Origin: Ignavibacteria bacterium
GTDB taxonomy: Bacteria > Bacteroidota > Ignavibacteria > Ignavibacteriales > Ignavibacteriaceae
NCBI GenBank assembly: GCA_017302895.1
Contig: JAFLBV010000004.1
Location: forward strand, 248,001 to 312,000
Length of the DNA stretch: 64,000 nt
Reading direction: 5' to 3'
The translations under genes and the position numbers were made by a program. Shown in pieces: positions 1 through 9,215 of the stretch. The stretch's first letter is position 1. Each line of letters starts with the position of its first letter. The notes below the pieces were generated by a model, which was given only the letters and a program-made list of their open reading frames with translations, was not told the origin of the DNA and made no database searches.

Positions 1-1
1 T

Positions 2-1342
2 ATAAATGTCGTCCGCAAAAATGCAAATGAAATGATATTCCTCGGAGACGAAGCATTTAACAGCTATCTGGCTTCAAAAGCAACTCATCTTCAGTATCTT
101 GTGGGAATGAAAGAGGAGTCATTATTGAGATACAATGAGGCGGAAAAAAGTTTTAGAGAAAATGTACAGAAAATGGATGAATCGTCAGATGAAAAGAAAG
201 ACAACCACGAGAGACTTAAACAAGTCATAAAACTTTTTGAGGAGGAGGTACTTTTTAACAATGCAACCATTGCCCTTGTCAAAAAAGGTGACCAGGAGAA
301 AGCCATGAAAGCTGAGGCTGAGAGTATTTCCAAATCCTTTACTGCAAATATAAAATCACTGTTCAAACAGATCGAAGGTGAAGAGCGGAAGGCTCTCGAG
401 GCTTTAAGAGAGAGAAGAGACGCGGTGATGAATACACTGATTTTTACATCTCTTGCCGGCGCCACCGTGGCTATTATAACTGCAATTCTGCTCGCCATAT
501 TCATCACCAGAAGCGTGGTTTCCACAGTAGGTTCTGCCATTTCCGCCATTGCCGCCACATCTTCCGAGATGGCAGCCACCATTAATGAACACGAAAAAGT
601 TGCATCACAGCAGGCAGCTTCTGTAAACGAAACCACTTCAACCATGAACGAGCTTGATGTCACTTTCAGCCAGACTGCGGGTAAAGTTGGTGAAACAGCA
701 GAATCAGCAAACAAGGCATCAGATATCGCCGATGACGGCGCAAAAACTGTTCAACTCAGTATGAACACCATGGCGGTTCTCAAAGATAAAGTTGCTTCAG
801 TTGCCGAACAGATTCTGAGACTGAGTGAACAAACAAACCAGATTAGCTCAATTACCGGGCTTGTCTCCGATCTAGCCAACCAGACTAACCTCCTCGCCCT
901 AAATGCTGCTGTGGAAGCTGCCAGAGCCGGTGAACACGGCAAAGGCTTTGCAGTGGTTGCCTCGGAAATCAGAAAGCTCGCTGACCAAAGCAAAAAGTCA
1001 GCCGAAAAGATTAATACAGTTGTGGCTGATATTCAAAAAGCCACCAATTCAACAGTGATGGCTACAGAAGAGGGCACAAAGAATGTTGACCTAAGCATTA
1101 ATGCTGCAAGAAAAACAGCCGAAGCGTTCAATGAACTTGCATCATTCATCTCAACCACTTTCGATATGTCGCAACAAACTGTGTTTACTGTAAAACAACA
1201 GGTGGCGGCAGTAAAACAGGTTGTTGAAGCCATGAATGCCATCAACGCCGGTGTTAAAGAGACTGCCTCGGGTCTGTCGCAAACCAGAGTGGGTATCCAA
1301 AAGTTGAATGAAACTGCGACTGCTCTTAAATCACTTGTATGA
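2..1342 (+). CDS. Methyl-accepting chemotaxis protein, 3' part (5' end outside window)
   Basis: The reading frame is open from base 2, so the gene begins upstream; an internal ATG lies at 32. The visible N-terminal part is a charged helical region resembling a four-helix-bundle sensor domain. One membrane segment follows (about residues 140-160 counted from the ATG at 32), then a long methyl-accepting coiled coil with the canonical hairpin tip ([16 protein letters not shown], then [15 protein letters not shown]). The protein relays ligand or redox signals to a CheA kinase at the inner membrane. I see no clear HAMP domain between the membrane segment and the signalling helix, and no C-terminal CheR-tethering pentapeptide. 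It sits 31 bp upstream of cheA in the same direction, so it is probably the cognate receptor. The family call is firm; the ligand is unknown. Confidence 0.93.
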   Translation: MNVVRKNANEMIFLGDEAFNSYLASKATHLQYLVGMKEESLLRYNEAEKSFRENVQKMDESSDEKKDNHERLKQVIKLFEEEVLFNNATIALVKKGDQEKAMKAEAESISKSFTANIKSLFKQIEGEERKALEALRERRDAVMNTLIFTSLAGATVAIITAILLAIFITRSVVSTVGSAISAIAATSSEMAATINEHEKVASQQAASVNETTSTMNELDVTFSQTAGKVGETAESANKASDIADDGAKTVQLSMNTMAVLKDKVASVAEQILRLSEQTNQISSITGLVSDLANQTNLLALNAAVEAARAGEHGKGFAVVASEIRKLADQSKKSAEKINTVVADIQKATNSTVMATEEGTKNVDLSINAARKTAEAFNELASFISTTFDMSQQTVFTVKQQVAAVKQVVEAMNAINAGVKETASGLSQTRVGIQKLNETATALKSLV

Positions 1343-1373
1343 TTCAAATGATCACCTGTAGAAGAGGTAATTT

Positions 1374-3641
1374 GTGATTTCCGATCCCGAGCTTAGAGGC
1401 ATTTTCAAAATCGAATTTGAAGAAAGCATTCAAATCCTGAACAGCGAACTCCTGAAGCTGGAAGCCAATGTATTCGATTTTGATGCCCTGTCCAAACTGA
1501 TGAGAGTAGCCCACAGCATGAAAGGTGGAGCAAGGATGATCGGACTCACCGGTGTGGTAACCCTTGCTCATTTCTTTGAAGATATGCTCGGAGCAGTAAA
1601 AAAAGAAAATACGGAGCTTAAAAGAGCAGATTTCGACAGGATGTATAAGGCACTTGATGTAATAAAAAGCCTTGTGAATGAGGCCGTCACCGGCGAACCT
1701 TGTAATTTTGATGTGGAGGCGGTAACCTCGGCGATTCTAAATGCGGATACAACTCCTCCGGCGGAAAAAGAGACACCTGTTAAGCAGATTGAGATGGTGC
1801 CTTCGGAACCTGAGCCGGAATCTGCATCTTTACAACCTGATATTCAGACTTCCGTTTCGGATGCCCCCGTTGAGTCTCTAAAATCTTTTGCCATAGATAC
1901 AATAAGAGTTGCTGCTTCGAAACTTGATACCCTCATGAATCTCTCAGGCGAACTCACAGTTTCCAAAATCCAGCTTGCCCTAAGACTGGGAAAGATTGAC
2001 AACCTTGGCGCTCTCCTCGAAGAATCCATTCGAGACCTTCGCACGATCGAACAAACCGTTGCTCCTCTTAAAAAAGATTTCAAACATGCTCATTCCGATA
2101 TAATCACAACTGTAAACAAACTAAGGAACAGATTTGACGCCGCTTCTGTGGAAATTGGTGGTTTCCGGGAAGGACTCTCTGAAGATAATTCGCGTCTGAA
2201 TTTTGTCTCTTACGAATTCGAGGAGGTAATCAAAAACCTCCGAATGCTGCAGCTCTCGAACATTTTTAATCTCTATCCCCGTATGGTAAGGGATATCGCC
2301 GGTGAATTAAACAAAGAAGTCAATTTTATTGTGGAGGGTGCCGGAATCACAGCCGACAAAAAAATCCTCGAAGAGATGAGGGATCCCCTGATGCATATGA
2401 TAAGGAATTCCATTGATCATGGCATTGAATTGCCCGCGACAAGATTGAAAGCCGGCAAGCCCCGCCACGGCACTATAAAACTTACGGCACTCCATTCAGC
2501 TTCGACTATTACAATAGTTCTTGAGGATGACGGCAACGGTCTGGATGATAAATCCATTCTGGAGACGGCGATAAAGAAAAAGCTGATCACCAAGGAAGAA
2601 GCGGGCAATCTCTCCCCTGCTCAAATTCACAACCTGATTTTTAGTCCGGGATTTTCGACTTCAAAAATGATCACCGATGTCTCGGGAAGAGGCGTCGGCA
2701 TGGAAGTGGTGAGGGCAAATGTCAGTAAACTCAAGGGGAGAATAAACATTGAATCTGAAAAAGGGGAAGGGACGAAATTCATTATTGATCTCCCCCTGAC
2801 TCTTGCAACTCTCAGGGTGATGACCGTGAGTGTGAATGATGTAATCTTTGCAATCCCTATCGACTATATAGATACATCTGTGCTCGTACAGAAATCTGAT
2901 GTTTTCTCAATGGAAGGGAGGGATACAATTGTTTTTCAGAATGAGCCGGTCTCCATCGTCACTCTCGAATCCCTGTTGGAACTGCACCCGAATAAAAGTG
3001 ATGATAACAGGTCTAACACCTCTTCATACCAGTGCATAATTATCTCATCAATGGGAGAAAAAGCCGGTTTCATCGTTGATTCTCTGATTGACGAGCAGGA
3101 AGTGCTTGTGAAACCTCTCGGCATCATGCTCCAAAAAGTAAGGAATGTCTCCGGGTCAACCATTCTCGGAACGGGAGATGTATGCATTATTCTGAATCCG
3201 CAGGATCTTGTGCGATCAGTAAAAACCAAAAGTCACAGTGGAGTCGAATCTACCATTATTGAAGGCGCAACCGCCGACAAAAAAAGAATTTTACTCGTTG
3301 AAGACTCAATAACCACCCGCACTCAGGAAAAACGAATACTTGAGGGTGCCGGATATGAAGTGATAGTTGCCGTTGACGGTCTAGATGGATTTGCAAAATT
3401 GACTTCAAATGAGATAGATGCGGTGGTTTCTGATATCGAAATGCCAAACATGGATGGTCTGTCGTTCACTGAAAAAATCAGACAAAATAAAAGGTATACC
3501 TCCTTGCCGATAATTCTGGTTACATCGCTGTCCTCGGATGAACAAAAGAAGAAAGGGCTGGAATGTGGCGCAAATGCCTACCTTACCAAATCAGGGTTCG
3601 ATCAAAGATTTCTGATTGAAACAATTCAAAGGCTTCTGTAA
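1374..3641 (+). CDS. cheA: CheA-type chemotaxis histidine kinase with C-terminal receiver domain
   Basis: Hybrid CheA of 755 residues. In order: an Hpt domain with phospho-acceptor H47 (AHSMKGGARMIGL), a linker, a dimerisation domain (around LMNLSGELTVSKIQL), an HATPase domain with N box (MIRNSIDHGIE) and G boxes (GRGVGMEVV), a CheW-like coupling domain, and a receiver domain (LLVEDSITTR; acceptor Asp near residue 687 in SDIEMPNMDG). The start is a GTG at 1374, chosen because GAAGAGG lies 7 nt upstream. The kinase would autophosphorylate in response to the adjacent receptor and pass phosphate to its own receiver, to CheB and possibly to the next kinase. Fused receivers are typical of chemosensory systems that do not simply drive a flagellum, so the output cannot be read from sequence. 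No cheW or cheR gene is visible in this part of the cluster. Confidence 0.95.
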   Translation: MISDPELRGIFKIEFEESIQILNSELLKLEANVFDFDALSKLMRVAHSMKGGARMIGLTGVVTLAHFFEDMLGAVKKENTELKRADFDRMYKALDVIKSLVNEAVTGEPCNFDVEAVTSAILNADTTPPAEKETPVKQIEMVPSEPEPESASLQPDIQTSVSDAPVESLKSFAIDTIRVAASKLDTLMNLSGELTVSKIQLALRLGKIDNLGALLEESIRDLRTIEQTVAPLKKDFKHAHSDIITTVNKLRNRFDAASVEIGGFREGLSEDNSRLNFVSYEFEEVIKNLRMLQLSNIFNLYPRMVRDIAGELNKEVNFIVEGAGITADKKILEEMRDPLMHMIRNSIDHGIELPATRLKAGKPRHGTIKLTALHSASTITIVLEDDGNGLDDKSILETAIKKKLITKEEAGNLSPAQIHNLIFSPGFSTSKMITDVSGRGVGMEVVRANVSKLKGRINIESEKGEGTKFIIDLPLTLATLRVMTVSVNDVIFAIPIDYIDTSVLVQKSDVFSMEGRDTIVFQNEPVSIVTLESLLELHPNKSDDNRSNTSSYQCIIISSMGEKAGFIVDSLIDEQEVLVKPLGIMLQKVRNVSGSTILGTGDVCIILNPQDLVRSVKTKSHSGVESTIIEGATADKKRILLVEDSITTRTQEKRILEGAGYEVIVAVDGLDGFAKLTSNEIDAVVSDIEMPNMDGLSFTEKIRQNKRYTSLPIILVTSLSSDEQKKKGLECGANAYLTKSGFDQRFLIETIQRLL

Positions 3642-3672
3642 ATGAACAGTTTTACAAAATTTAGGGAATGAT

Positions 3673-4734
3673 ATGAACGGGAAAAATAACCCAGTAAGAG
3701 TTTTACTTGTTGACGACTCACTCGTTGTACTCCATATCCTGAAAAAATTGCTCGCTCAGTATCCTGAAGTCGAGCTAGTTGGCACTTTTACAAATGGACT
3801 TGAAGCGCTTGCTGCCATACCGGTTTTGAATCCTGATGTAATTTGCACCGACTACCACATGCCGGCAATTAATGGCCACGAACTGATTATGGAGATCATG
3901 GAAAGGCACCCGAAGCCAATTCTGGTGATCAGTTCTTCAGTTCAATCGACAGGCGATGAAGAAACTATTTTCACGCTGCTTGATGCAGGCGCTGTGGATG
4001 TCTTCCCCAAACCGGCAATCCAGGTTGAGGATGAATTCAGGAAATCAGCCGCCGCTCTCGTAAAAAAAATCACTCTCCTCTCAGGAGTACATACTTTTAA
4101 GCGGAGAAGAAAAAACGGTGCTCATTCCGGGGTGATTGAGGGTGTGGAGAACACAAATCTTAACATAAAAAACACTTTCAAAATAGTTGGAATTGGGGCA
4201 TCCACCGGCGGTCCCCAAGTGCTGGCTGAAATATTTCAAAGACTAAAACCGGGGTTCCCCGACCCGATAGTCTGTGTCCAACACATCAGTGAGGGTTTTA
4301 TTCAAGGGCTGGTCGAGTGGCTTGACAAGGCCTCTCCTCTTACCGTAAAGTTTGCAGAAAATGGTGATATCCCTAAACCGGGACATATTTACTTCCCCCC
4401 CGAGGATACACATCTGAAATTCGACAGTGGTGGCAGATTCGTCATTTCCAAGGATCCACCGAAAAACGGTCATCGTCCTTCTGTAGATGAGACTTTTTCT
4501 TCAATTGCTCTGAATTTTGGAAAAAACTCATTAGCCATTCTTCTTACCGGTATGGGTGCAGACGGAGCAGACGGGCTGCTTCAGATTAAAAAATCAGGCG
4601 GGTACACAATTGCTCAAAACGAGAGAAGTTGTGTTGTCTATGGCATGCCAAAAGTGGCTGCCGAGATTGGTGCTGCAAAATTGTTGCTGTCGCCTGAGGA
4701 TATTGTCAGATTATTGAATAACTTTAGCAATTAA
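3673..4734 (+). CDS. cheB: Chemotaxis response regulator / protein-glutamate methylesterase CheB
   Basis: CheB of 353 residues, the usual family length. The N-terminal receiver has acceptor D60 (VICTDYHMPAINGHE). The C-terminal methylesterase/deamidase domain carries the Ser-His-Asp triad: S177 in GIGASTGGPQ, H204 in VQHISEGF and D297 in LTGMGADGADG. It removes methyl groups from receptor glutamates, giving adaptation feedback when phosphorylated by CheA. It lies 31 bp after cheA in the same direction. The partner methyltransferase CheR is not in the window and may be upstream of base 1. Confidence 0.96.
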   Translation: MNGKNNPVRVLLVDDSLVVLHILKKLLAQYPEVELVGTFTNGLEALAAIPVLNPDVICTDYHMPAINGHELIMEIMERHPKPILVISSSVQSTGDEETIFTLLDAGAVDVFPKPAIQVEDEFRKSAAALVKKITLLSGVHTFKRRRKNGAHSGVIEGVENTNLNIKNTFKIVGIGASTGGPQVLAEIFQRLKPGFPDPIVCVQHISEGFIQGLVEWLDKASPLTVKFAENGDIPKPGHIYFPPEDTHLKFDSGGRFVISKDPPKNGHRPSVDETFSSIALNFGKNSLAILLTGMGADGADGLLQIKKSGGYTIAQNERSCVVYGMPKVAAEIGAAKLLLSPEDIVRLLNNFSN

Positions 4735-4750
4735 TTTCACGGAAAATTTC

Positions 4751-5887
4751 ATGTCACAGGAAAAGTTAAGGATTCTTCTCGTAGAAGACAGTGCTATTGC
4801 AGCCAGATTGATCACACTTCTTATCAGAGAGGGAATGCCCGATGATAACTATAATTTACATTCAGCCTCAAACCTTACTGATGCCATCGAGCTTACAAAA
4901 AGTGAAAACATTCAGATAGTTCTTCTCGATCTTGGCCTTCCTGAAAGTCAGGGCCTTGAAACCTTTAAAACATTCTTTGCCAGATATCCCTACATTCCCG
5001 TTATTGTACTTACCGGCAATGAGGACAAGTCGCTTGCTCTTAAAGCTGTTCGTGAAGGAGCACAGGACTATCTCGTCAAAGGTGAAGTACACAGCAGCCT
5101 CCTCACAAGATCTATCTTTTATGCACTCGAGAGAGGAAGACTGCAATATGAAAAAATGCTTAACCAGGAAAAACTGAAAAAATATTCGGAAGAGCTGGAA
5201 GTATTGAATGCCACAAAAGATAAATTTTTCTCCATCATCGCCCATGATCTGAAAAGCCCCTTCAACTCTTTCCTCGGAATTACTGAATTGCTGGCAGAGG
5301 ACATAGATATCATGGACAGGGCACAAATCAAGGCTTTCGTCCTCGATATGAACAGATCGGCTCACAATCAGTTCAAACTTCTGGAAAATCTCCTTGCCTG
5401 GGCTCAGGTTCAGCGAGGTTCCATGGTTTTCTCCCCTGCCGAGCTCGATTTTTTTCATGTGGTGAACGATGTTTTTTCCCTCTATTCTGATAATGCAGCC
5501 GGGAAAAAACTTAAACTTACCAACGAGGGCTCACCCGGGAAGAAAGTTTTTGCCGATCACAACATGCTTTACCTGCTCCTCAGGAACCTTGTTTATAACG
5601 CGATCAAGTTTACTCCGGAGGGAGGAGAAATCAGAGTTGGGGCATCAGATCTCCCGGGATTTATCGAAGTTTATGTCGCCGACAACGGAGTGGGTATAAG
5701 CCCCAAATCGCTCGCAGGGCTTTTCAGAATAGATAAACAAAATACCACCCTCGGCACCAACAAGGAAAAAGGTACCGGGCTTGGTCTCGTATTGTGTAAA
5801 GACATGATCGAGAAAAACGGCGGTCAGATTAGAGTGGAATCAACCCCCGGTATGGGAACAACTTTCTTTTTTACTCTGCCACAATGA
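4751..5887 (+). CDS. Receiver domain-histidine kinase hybrid
   Basis: Soluble protein of 378 residues with no membrane segment. It has an N-terminal receiver (ILLVEDSAIAARL; acceptor D60 in IVLLDLGLPESQG), a short coiled coil (about 130-155), a HisKA dimerisation helix with H165 (FFSIIAHDLKSPFN) and an HATPase domain (NLVYNAIKFTPEGG, ADNGVGIS, GTGLGLVLCKDMI). The order receiver then kinase suggests that phosphorylation of the N-terminal receiver, perhaps by the neighbouring CheA, tunes the kinase. It begins 16 bp after cheB and is probably part of the same operon. A decayed relative of its ATPase domain lies at 27805-28032. The cognate output regulator is not visible. Confidence 0.92.
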   Translation: MSQEKLRILLVEDSAIAARLITLLIREGMPDDNYNLHSASNLTDAIELTKSENIQIVLLDLGLPESQGLETFKTFFARYPYIPVIVLTGNEDKSLALKAVREGAQDYLVKGEVHSSLLTRSIFYALERGRLQYEKMLNQEKLKKYSEELEVLNATKDKFFSIIAHDLKSPFNSFLGITELLAEDIDIMDRAQIKAFVLDMNRSAHNQFKLLENLLAWAQVQRGSMVFSPAELDFFHVVNDVFSLYSDNAAGKKLKLTNEGSPGKKVFADHNMLYLLLRNLVYNAIKFTPEGGEIRVGASDLPGFIEVYVADNGVGISPKSLAGLFRIDKQNTTLGTNKEKGTGLGLVLCKDMIEKNGGQIRVESTPGMGTTFFFTLPQ

Positions 5888-5888
5888 T

Positions 5889-6647
5889 ATGACTGACGGC
5901 TACTATGTAACTCCTGACAACACTCCCCTTTTCTACTCGGTGGCGGGTCAAGGTGACCGTTGGGTAATCCTTCTTCATGGCGGGCTGGGTGACAGCAGAG
6001 AGATGATCCCGGTCGTCACTGCTCTCGATCTAACTGAGTATAAACTGGTACTGCTCGACTTCAGAGGACATGGCAAATCGTTTCATGGCAAACTGCCTCT
6101 GAACTATGACCTCTATGCGACTGATGTGCTGGGACTGATGGATTATCTCGATATCGAAGAGGCATCGATTGTGGGTTACAGTGATGGTGCAATAACAGCT
6201 CTCGTGGTCGCTTACTCCGAACCTGACAGGATAACAAGGGTTGTGTCAATTGCACCTGATACAGGCATCGAGGGCTGGAGGGATGATGTTAACCTCGATC
6301 AGGTTTTTCCGCAAATTGCGCTTGATGACGAAATGGTTCAGGACTACGAAGGCATGTCTCCTGAGCCGGAGAAATTCTATTTGCTTCTCAACCGGGTAAA
6401 AATACTGTGGGAGTCTCCCTCACATATCGACAGGGAGAGGTTGGGAGAGATAAAAGCCCTTTGTTGGATTGTCGGAAGTGATTCTGATGAATTTATCAAG
6501 GAGGAGGATCTAAAACTTATTGCCCGTTCTATTCCATTTTCTTTTTTGCACTCCTTCTCGAACTTAAAACACGGTGAGCTTACACCAGCTTTGGCAAAGC
6601 TCACCGATGGTAATATGCATATTCTGACTGAGATGCTGGAAGGTTAG
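5889..6647 (+). CDS. Alpha/beta hydrolase
   Basis: Cytoplasmic alpha/beta-hydrolase-fold protein of 252 residues. The oxyanion region is LLHGGLGD (H30-G32) and the nucleophile elbow is VGYSDGAI with S98. A C-terminal HGEL motif fits the catalytic His. A DFRGHGKS segment typical of the family follows strand 4. The ATG lies 1 bp after the stop of the histidine kinase, so translation is probably coupled. The substrate cannot be predicted; esterase and lipase-like activities are all possible. Its end is 3 bp from the convergent C69 peptidase gene. Confidence 0.88.
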   Translation: MTDGYYVTPDNTPLFYSVAGQGDRWVILLHGGLGDSREMIPVVTALDLTEYKLVLLDFRGHGKSFHGKLPLNYDLYATDVLGLMDYLDIEEASIVGYSDGAITALVVAYSEPDRITRVVSIAPDTGIEGWRDDVNLDQVFPQIALDDEMVQDYEGMSPEPEKFYLLLNRVKILWESPSHIDRERLGEIKALCWIVGSDSDEFIKEEDLKLIARSIPFSFLHSFSNLKHGELTPALAKLTDGNMHILTEMLEG

Positions 6648-6650
6648 GTA

Positions 6651-8462
6651 TTACTGCATCCCGAAATTTTTGTTGTGCAGGTCTTCGATTGCTCTTAGCA
6701 GATCATTTACTTTCTTCAGTTCCGCGGTTGCCCATGAATTGCCCGGATCAAGTTTCAAAAGCGACTCAAGCTCGGACTTTGCCGAAACATAATCTTTCTT
6801 CTTGATCAAATCCTTCGCATTATTGATATGATCTCCGATTGAAGCTTCTTTCTCACCGGGGAGTTTCTTCACTTTAAGCTTGTCTCCGCTCTCGTTAACT
6901 ATCTGCTTTTTGAAATCATCCGGATAGCCAATGTTTACTGTCTTGAAGTATTCATTTTTCTTTACGCCATCCATATATCTAAGCAGAAGATCCTCACTTA
7001 GTTTTTTCCAGGTGTTATATACTGTTTTCCCCGATTCCTTGGTATAATTGGTGAGGAAGAGAAGACATTCAGCTCTCGATGAAGAAAGAAGTTTTGTCGC
7101 TTTTTCCTCTACCTCTTTTTGGCGGAGCAGGAACTGCCCCTCGAGTTGGTTTTGAACTGTCTTGATATCATCTATTACGACATTGTATCGCGGATATGCG
7201 AAATTCGCCACCGCATTGAACACCCAAAATGCCGATTCCCAGGTGAAATGTGATAATGACCCGAGTCCCTTCCTGTAGTTTTCAGGTACATCAGTTACTG
7301 CTGCATATACAGGGAACCAGACTGTGGTATAGGTGTCATCCATTCCGAACCAAAGGAGTCCGCCAACCTCATTTGGCAGGTGACTGCGTGACTGGCTGAT
7401 AAACGACCAGCCTGTCTGAGGTGTGGAAATAGGTCTTTCGTTAAAATACTCTTCTCCGTTATACTTCCAAGTAAGAGGACGGGCTCTCATAGGGTTACCA
7501 TAAGGTCCGGCTCCGACGCCCGTTGTCATGTCGAGCTCTGTTCCGTTGTAGTGATCACGCATCAAGCCCATCACATCCTGAACAGACAGCTTTTTGTCAG
7601 GCTTCACATAAAGGGGCATTCTCTCGAGATTCTCCCCTTTAATGTATGAGAGATACTTGTCCATGGTCGAATTGCAGCGTCTGAAAAGTGACCACACCCT
7701 TCCGTCACAAAATCTGATTGCTCCAAAGTCAAGTGGTGAGTACGCGGCGGCGAAGTCAAAATCTTCGTCCTTTCCCGAAAAGTATCCTTTTTCTCTCGCA
7801 AAGGAAATTACATCTTTCGAGTAGAGACAGTTATCCGGGTCATTCAAGGGGAATTTTGTAATCCTTGCCTGGTTTGCATGCCCTGAAACATATCCGTCGG
7901 GAATTCTTACTGCAACCCAGTTGGCTCCCTTTACTCCGGGTCCCTTTCCGATCATCTCCAAAATCCAGGCTTCATTAGGGTCTGCTATCGAGAATGATTC
8001 ACCCGAACTGTAGTAGCCGTACTCTTCTACCAGTTGAGCCATTATCTTTATCGCTTCGCGGGCGGTTTTTGCCCTTTGAAGGGTTATATAGATCAAACTT
8101 CCGTAGTCAATAATCCCTTTCGGGTTGGTAAGTTCACCTCTGCCGCCAAAAGTGGTTTCACCAATGGCGAGCTGATGTTCGTTCATGTTACCTGTAACAT
8201 TATAAGTCTCACGGACCTGTTTTATTTTTCCGAGAAGCTTGCCCGTATCCCATTCAAAAACTTCGAGCATTGCGCCTTCAGGATATTTTGCTGCAGGGAA
8301 GTGATAAAGTTCACCATACATCATGTATGAATCCGCTGTGTAGGTTATCATGGTCGAACCGTCGACCGATGCACCTTTTGTTACAATAAAATTAGTACAG
8401 GCAATGGATGCGGTGGTTAGAATTACAAAAGAAAGGAACAGAAACGATGAAAATCTCTTCAT
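6651..8462 (-). CDS. Secreted C69-family dipeptidase
   Basis: Protein of 603 residues with a signal peptide (1-21) ending directly before C22 in IACTNFIVTKGASVDGS. In peptidase family C69 this Cys becomes the N-terminal nucleophile after processing, followed by the conserved (C)TxxxVxxxAxxDGS pattern seen here. It would hydrolyse dipeptides outside the cytoplasm. The last 80 or so residues (EASIGDHINNAKDLIKKKDY onward) look like a TPR-type helical hairpin. The SIAC sequence could alternatively be read as a lipobox, but the Ntn-nucleophile reading fits the family better. It is transcribed alone, convergent with the hydrolase gene. Confidence 0.88.
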   Translation of the reverse strand: MKRFSSFLFLSFVILTTASIACTNFIVTKGASVDGSTMITYTADSYMMYGELYHFPAAKYPEGAMLEVFEWDTGKLLGKIKQVRETYNVTGNMNEHQLAIGETTFGGRGELTNPKGIIDYGSLIYITLQRAKTAREAIKIMAQLVEEYGYYSSGESFSIADPNEAWILEMIGKGPGVKGANWVAVRIPDGYVSGHANQARITKFPLNDPDNCLYSKDVISFAREKGYFSGKDEDFDFAAAYSPLDFGAIRFCDGRVWSLFRRCNSTMDKYLSYIKGENLERMPLYVKPDKKLSVQDVMGLMRDHYNGTELDMTTGVGAGPYGNPMRARPLTWKYNGEEYFNERPISTPQTGWSFISQSRSHLPNEVGGLLWFGMDDTYTTVWFPVYAAVTDVPENYRKGLGSLSHFTWESAFWVFNAVANFAYPRYNVVIDDIKTVQNQLEGQFLLRQKEVEEKATKLLSSSRAECLLFLTNYTKESGKTVYNTWKKLSEDLLLRYMDGVKKNEYFKTVNIGYPDDFKKQIVNESGDKLKVKKLPGEKEASIGDHINNAKDLIKKKDYVSAKSELESLLKLDPGNSWATAELKKVNDLLRAIEDLHNKNFGMQ

Positions 8463-8667
8463 TGACTCTCCGGATAAAATAAATAATAATCAGGTAAGAT
8501 AATAATTTTATTTCAATCAAAAGAGGAAAAACTGAACCACCGAATCACCGACTTGCTGGTATCCCCTATCGAAAATTTGGATAAAGATTATAACTGTCAA
8601 AATCCGTGATATTTCCCAATCGAAAATCAAAAATTGTTTATATTTGACAGGTTTAAGGAGAAAAAAG

Positions 8668-9126
8668 ATGAAGAATTTACTGAACATGGAAGACAACAAA
8701 GAAATGGTCAGAAGGATATCTGCAGTTTCAATCAGCAACAGGCCATTATGGGGAAAGATGAATGTATCTGAAATGCTTGTACATCTTGCAGACCAGATCA
8801 GGATAGGGCTTGGCACAAAAGAAACAAAATTTGTCGGAAACGCAATTTCAACTTCCATCGCTAAATATGCAGTACTTCTCGGAGTACCGGCACCCAAAGG
8901 GAAGGTTAATACGGTTCCCGAATTGAAACAAGGTGCCGGAGGCAGCAAAACTGTTGGTTTTGACCAGGATAAAAAGACCCTTATCGATATGGTAAACGAT
9001 TTTTCAAAAAGTTACGGAGCGGACACCTTTAGAGAACACCCGTATTTTGGCAACCTTTCAAAAAAACAATGGGGCAGGCTGGCATATATTCACATTAATC
9101 ACCACCTCAAACAATTTGGAAGGTAA
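8668..9126 (+). CDS. DUF1569 (DinB-like) family protein
   Basis: Small protein of 152 residues in the DUF1569 family, related to the DinB/YfiT four-helix metal-binding fold. Potential metal-ligand histidines lie in MLVHLADQIR, REHPYFGNLS and HINHHLKQFGR. I place the start at the ATG at 8668 because AAGGAG sits at 8655-8660; an upstream TTG at 8644 is open but lacks such a site. Biochemical function is unknown; relatives include thiol-dependent transferases. It is a single gene between the divergent C69 peptidase and maeB. Confidence 0.82.
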   Translation: MKNLLNMEDNKEMVRRISAVSISNRPLWGKMNVSEMLVHLADQIRIGLGTKETKFVGNAISTSIAKYAVLLGVPAPKGKVNTVPELKQGAGGSKTVGFDQDKKTLIDMVNDFSKSYGADTFREHPYFGNLSKKQWGRLAYIHINHHLKQFGR

Positions 9127-9215
9127 TTAAAATAATAATCTGTTTTGTTATCTCGTCAAAGTTAGCTACTTTTCATATCTTAAAAGAATCCGTTCTTTAT
9201 TAATCAGGAGCAAAA

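Noticed and set aside
91..714. Long antisense frames opposite the chemoreceptor and other genes
   Set aside because: They mirror strongly coding genes and have no family features or ribosome-binding sites.
6651..8462. Lipoprotein reading of SIAC in the C69 peptidase
   Set aside because: The Cys aligns with the catalytic N-terminal nucleophile of the family, so signal peptidase cleavage or autoprocessing is more likely than lipidation.
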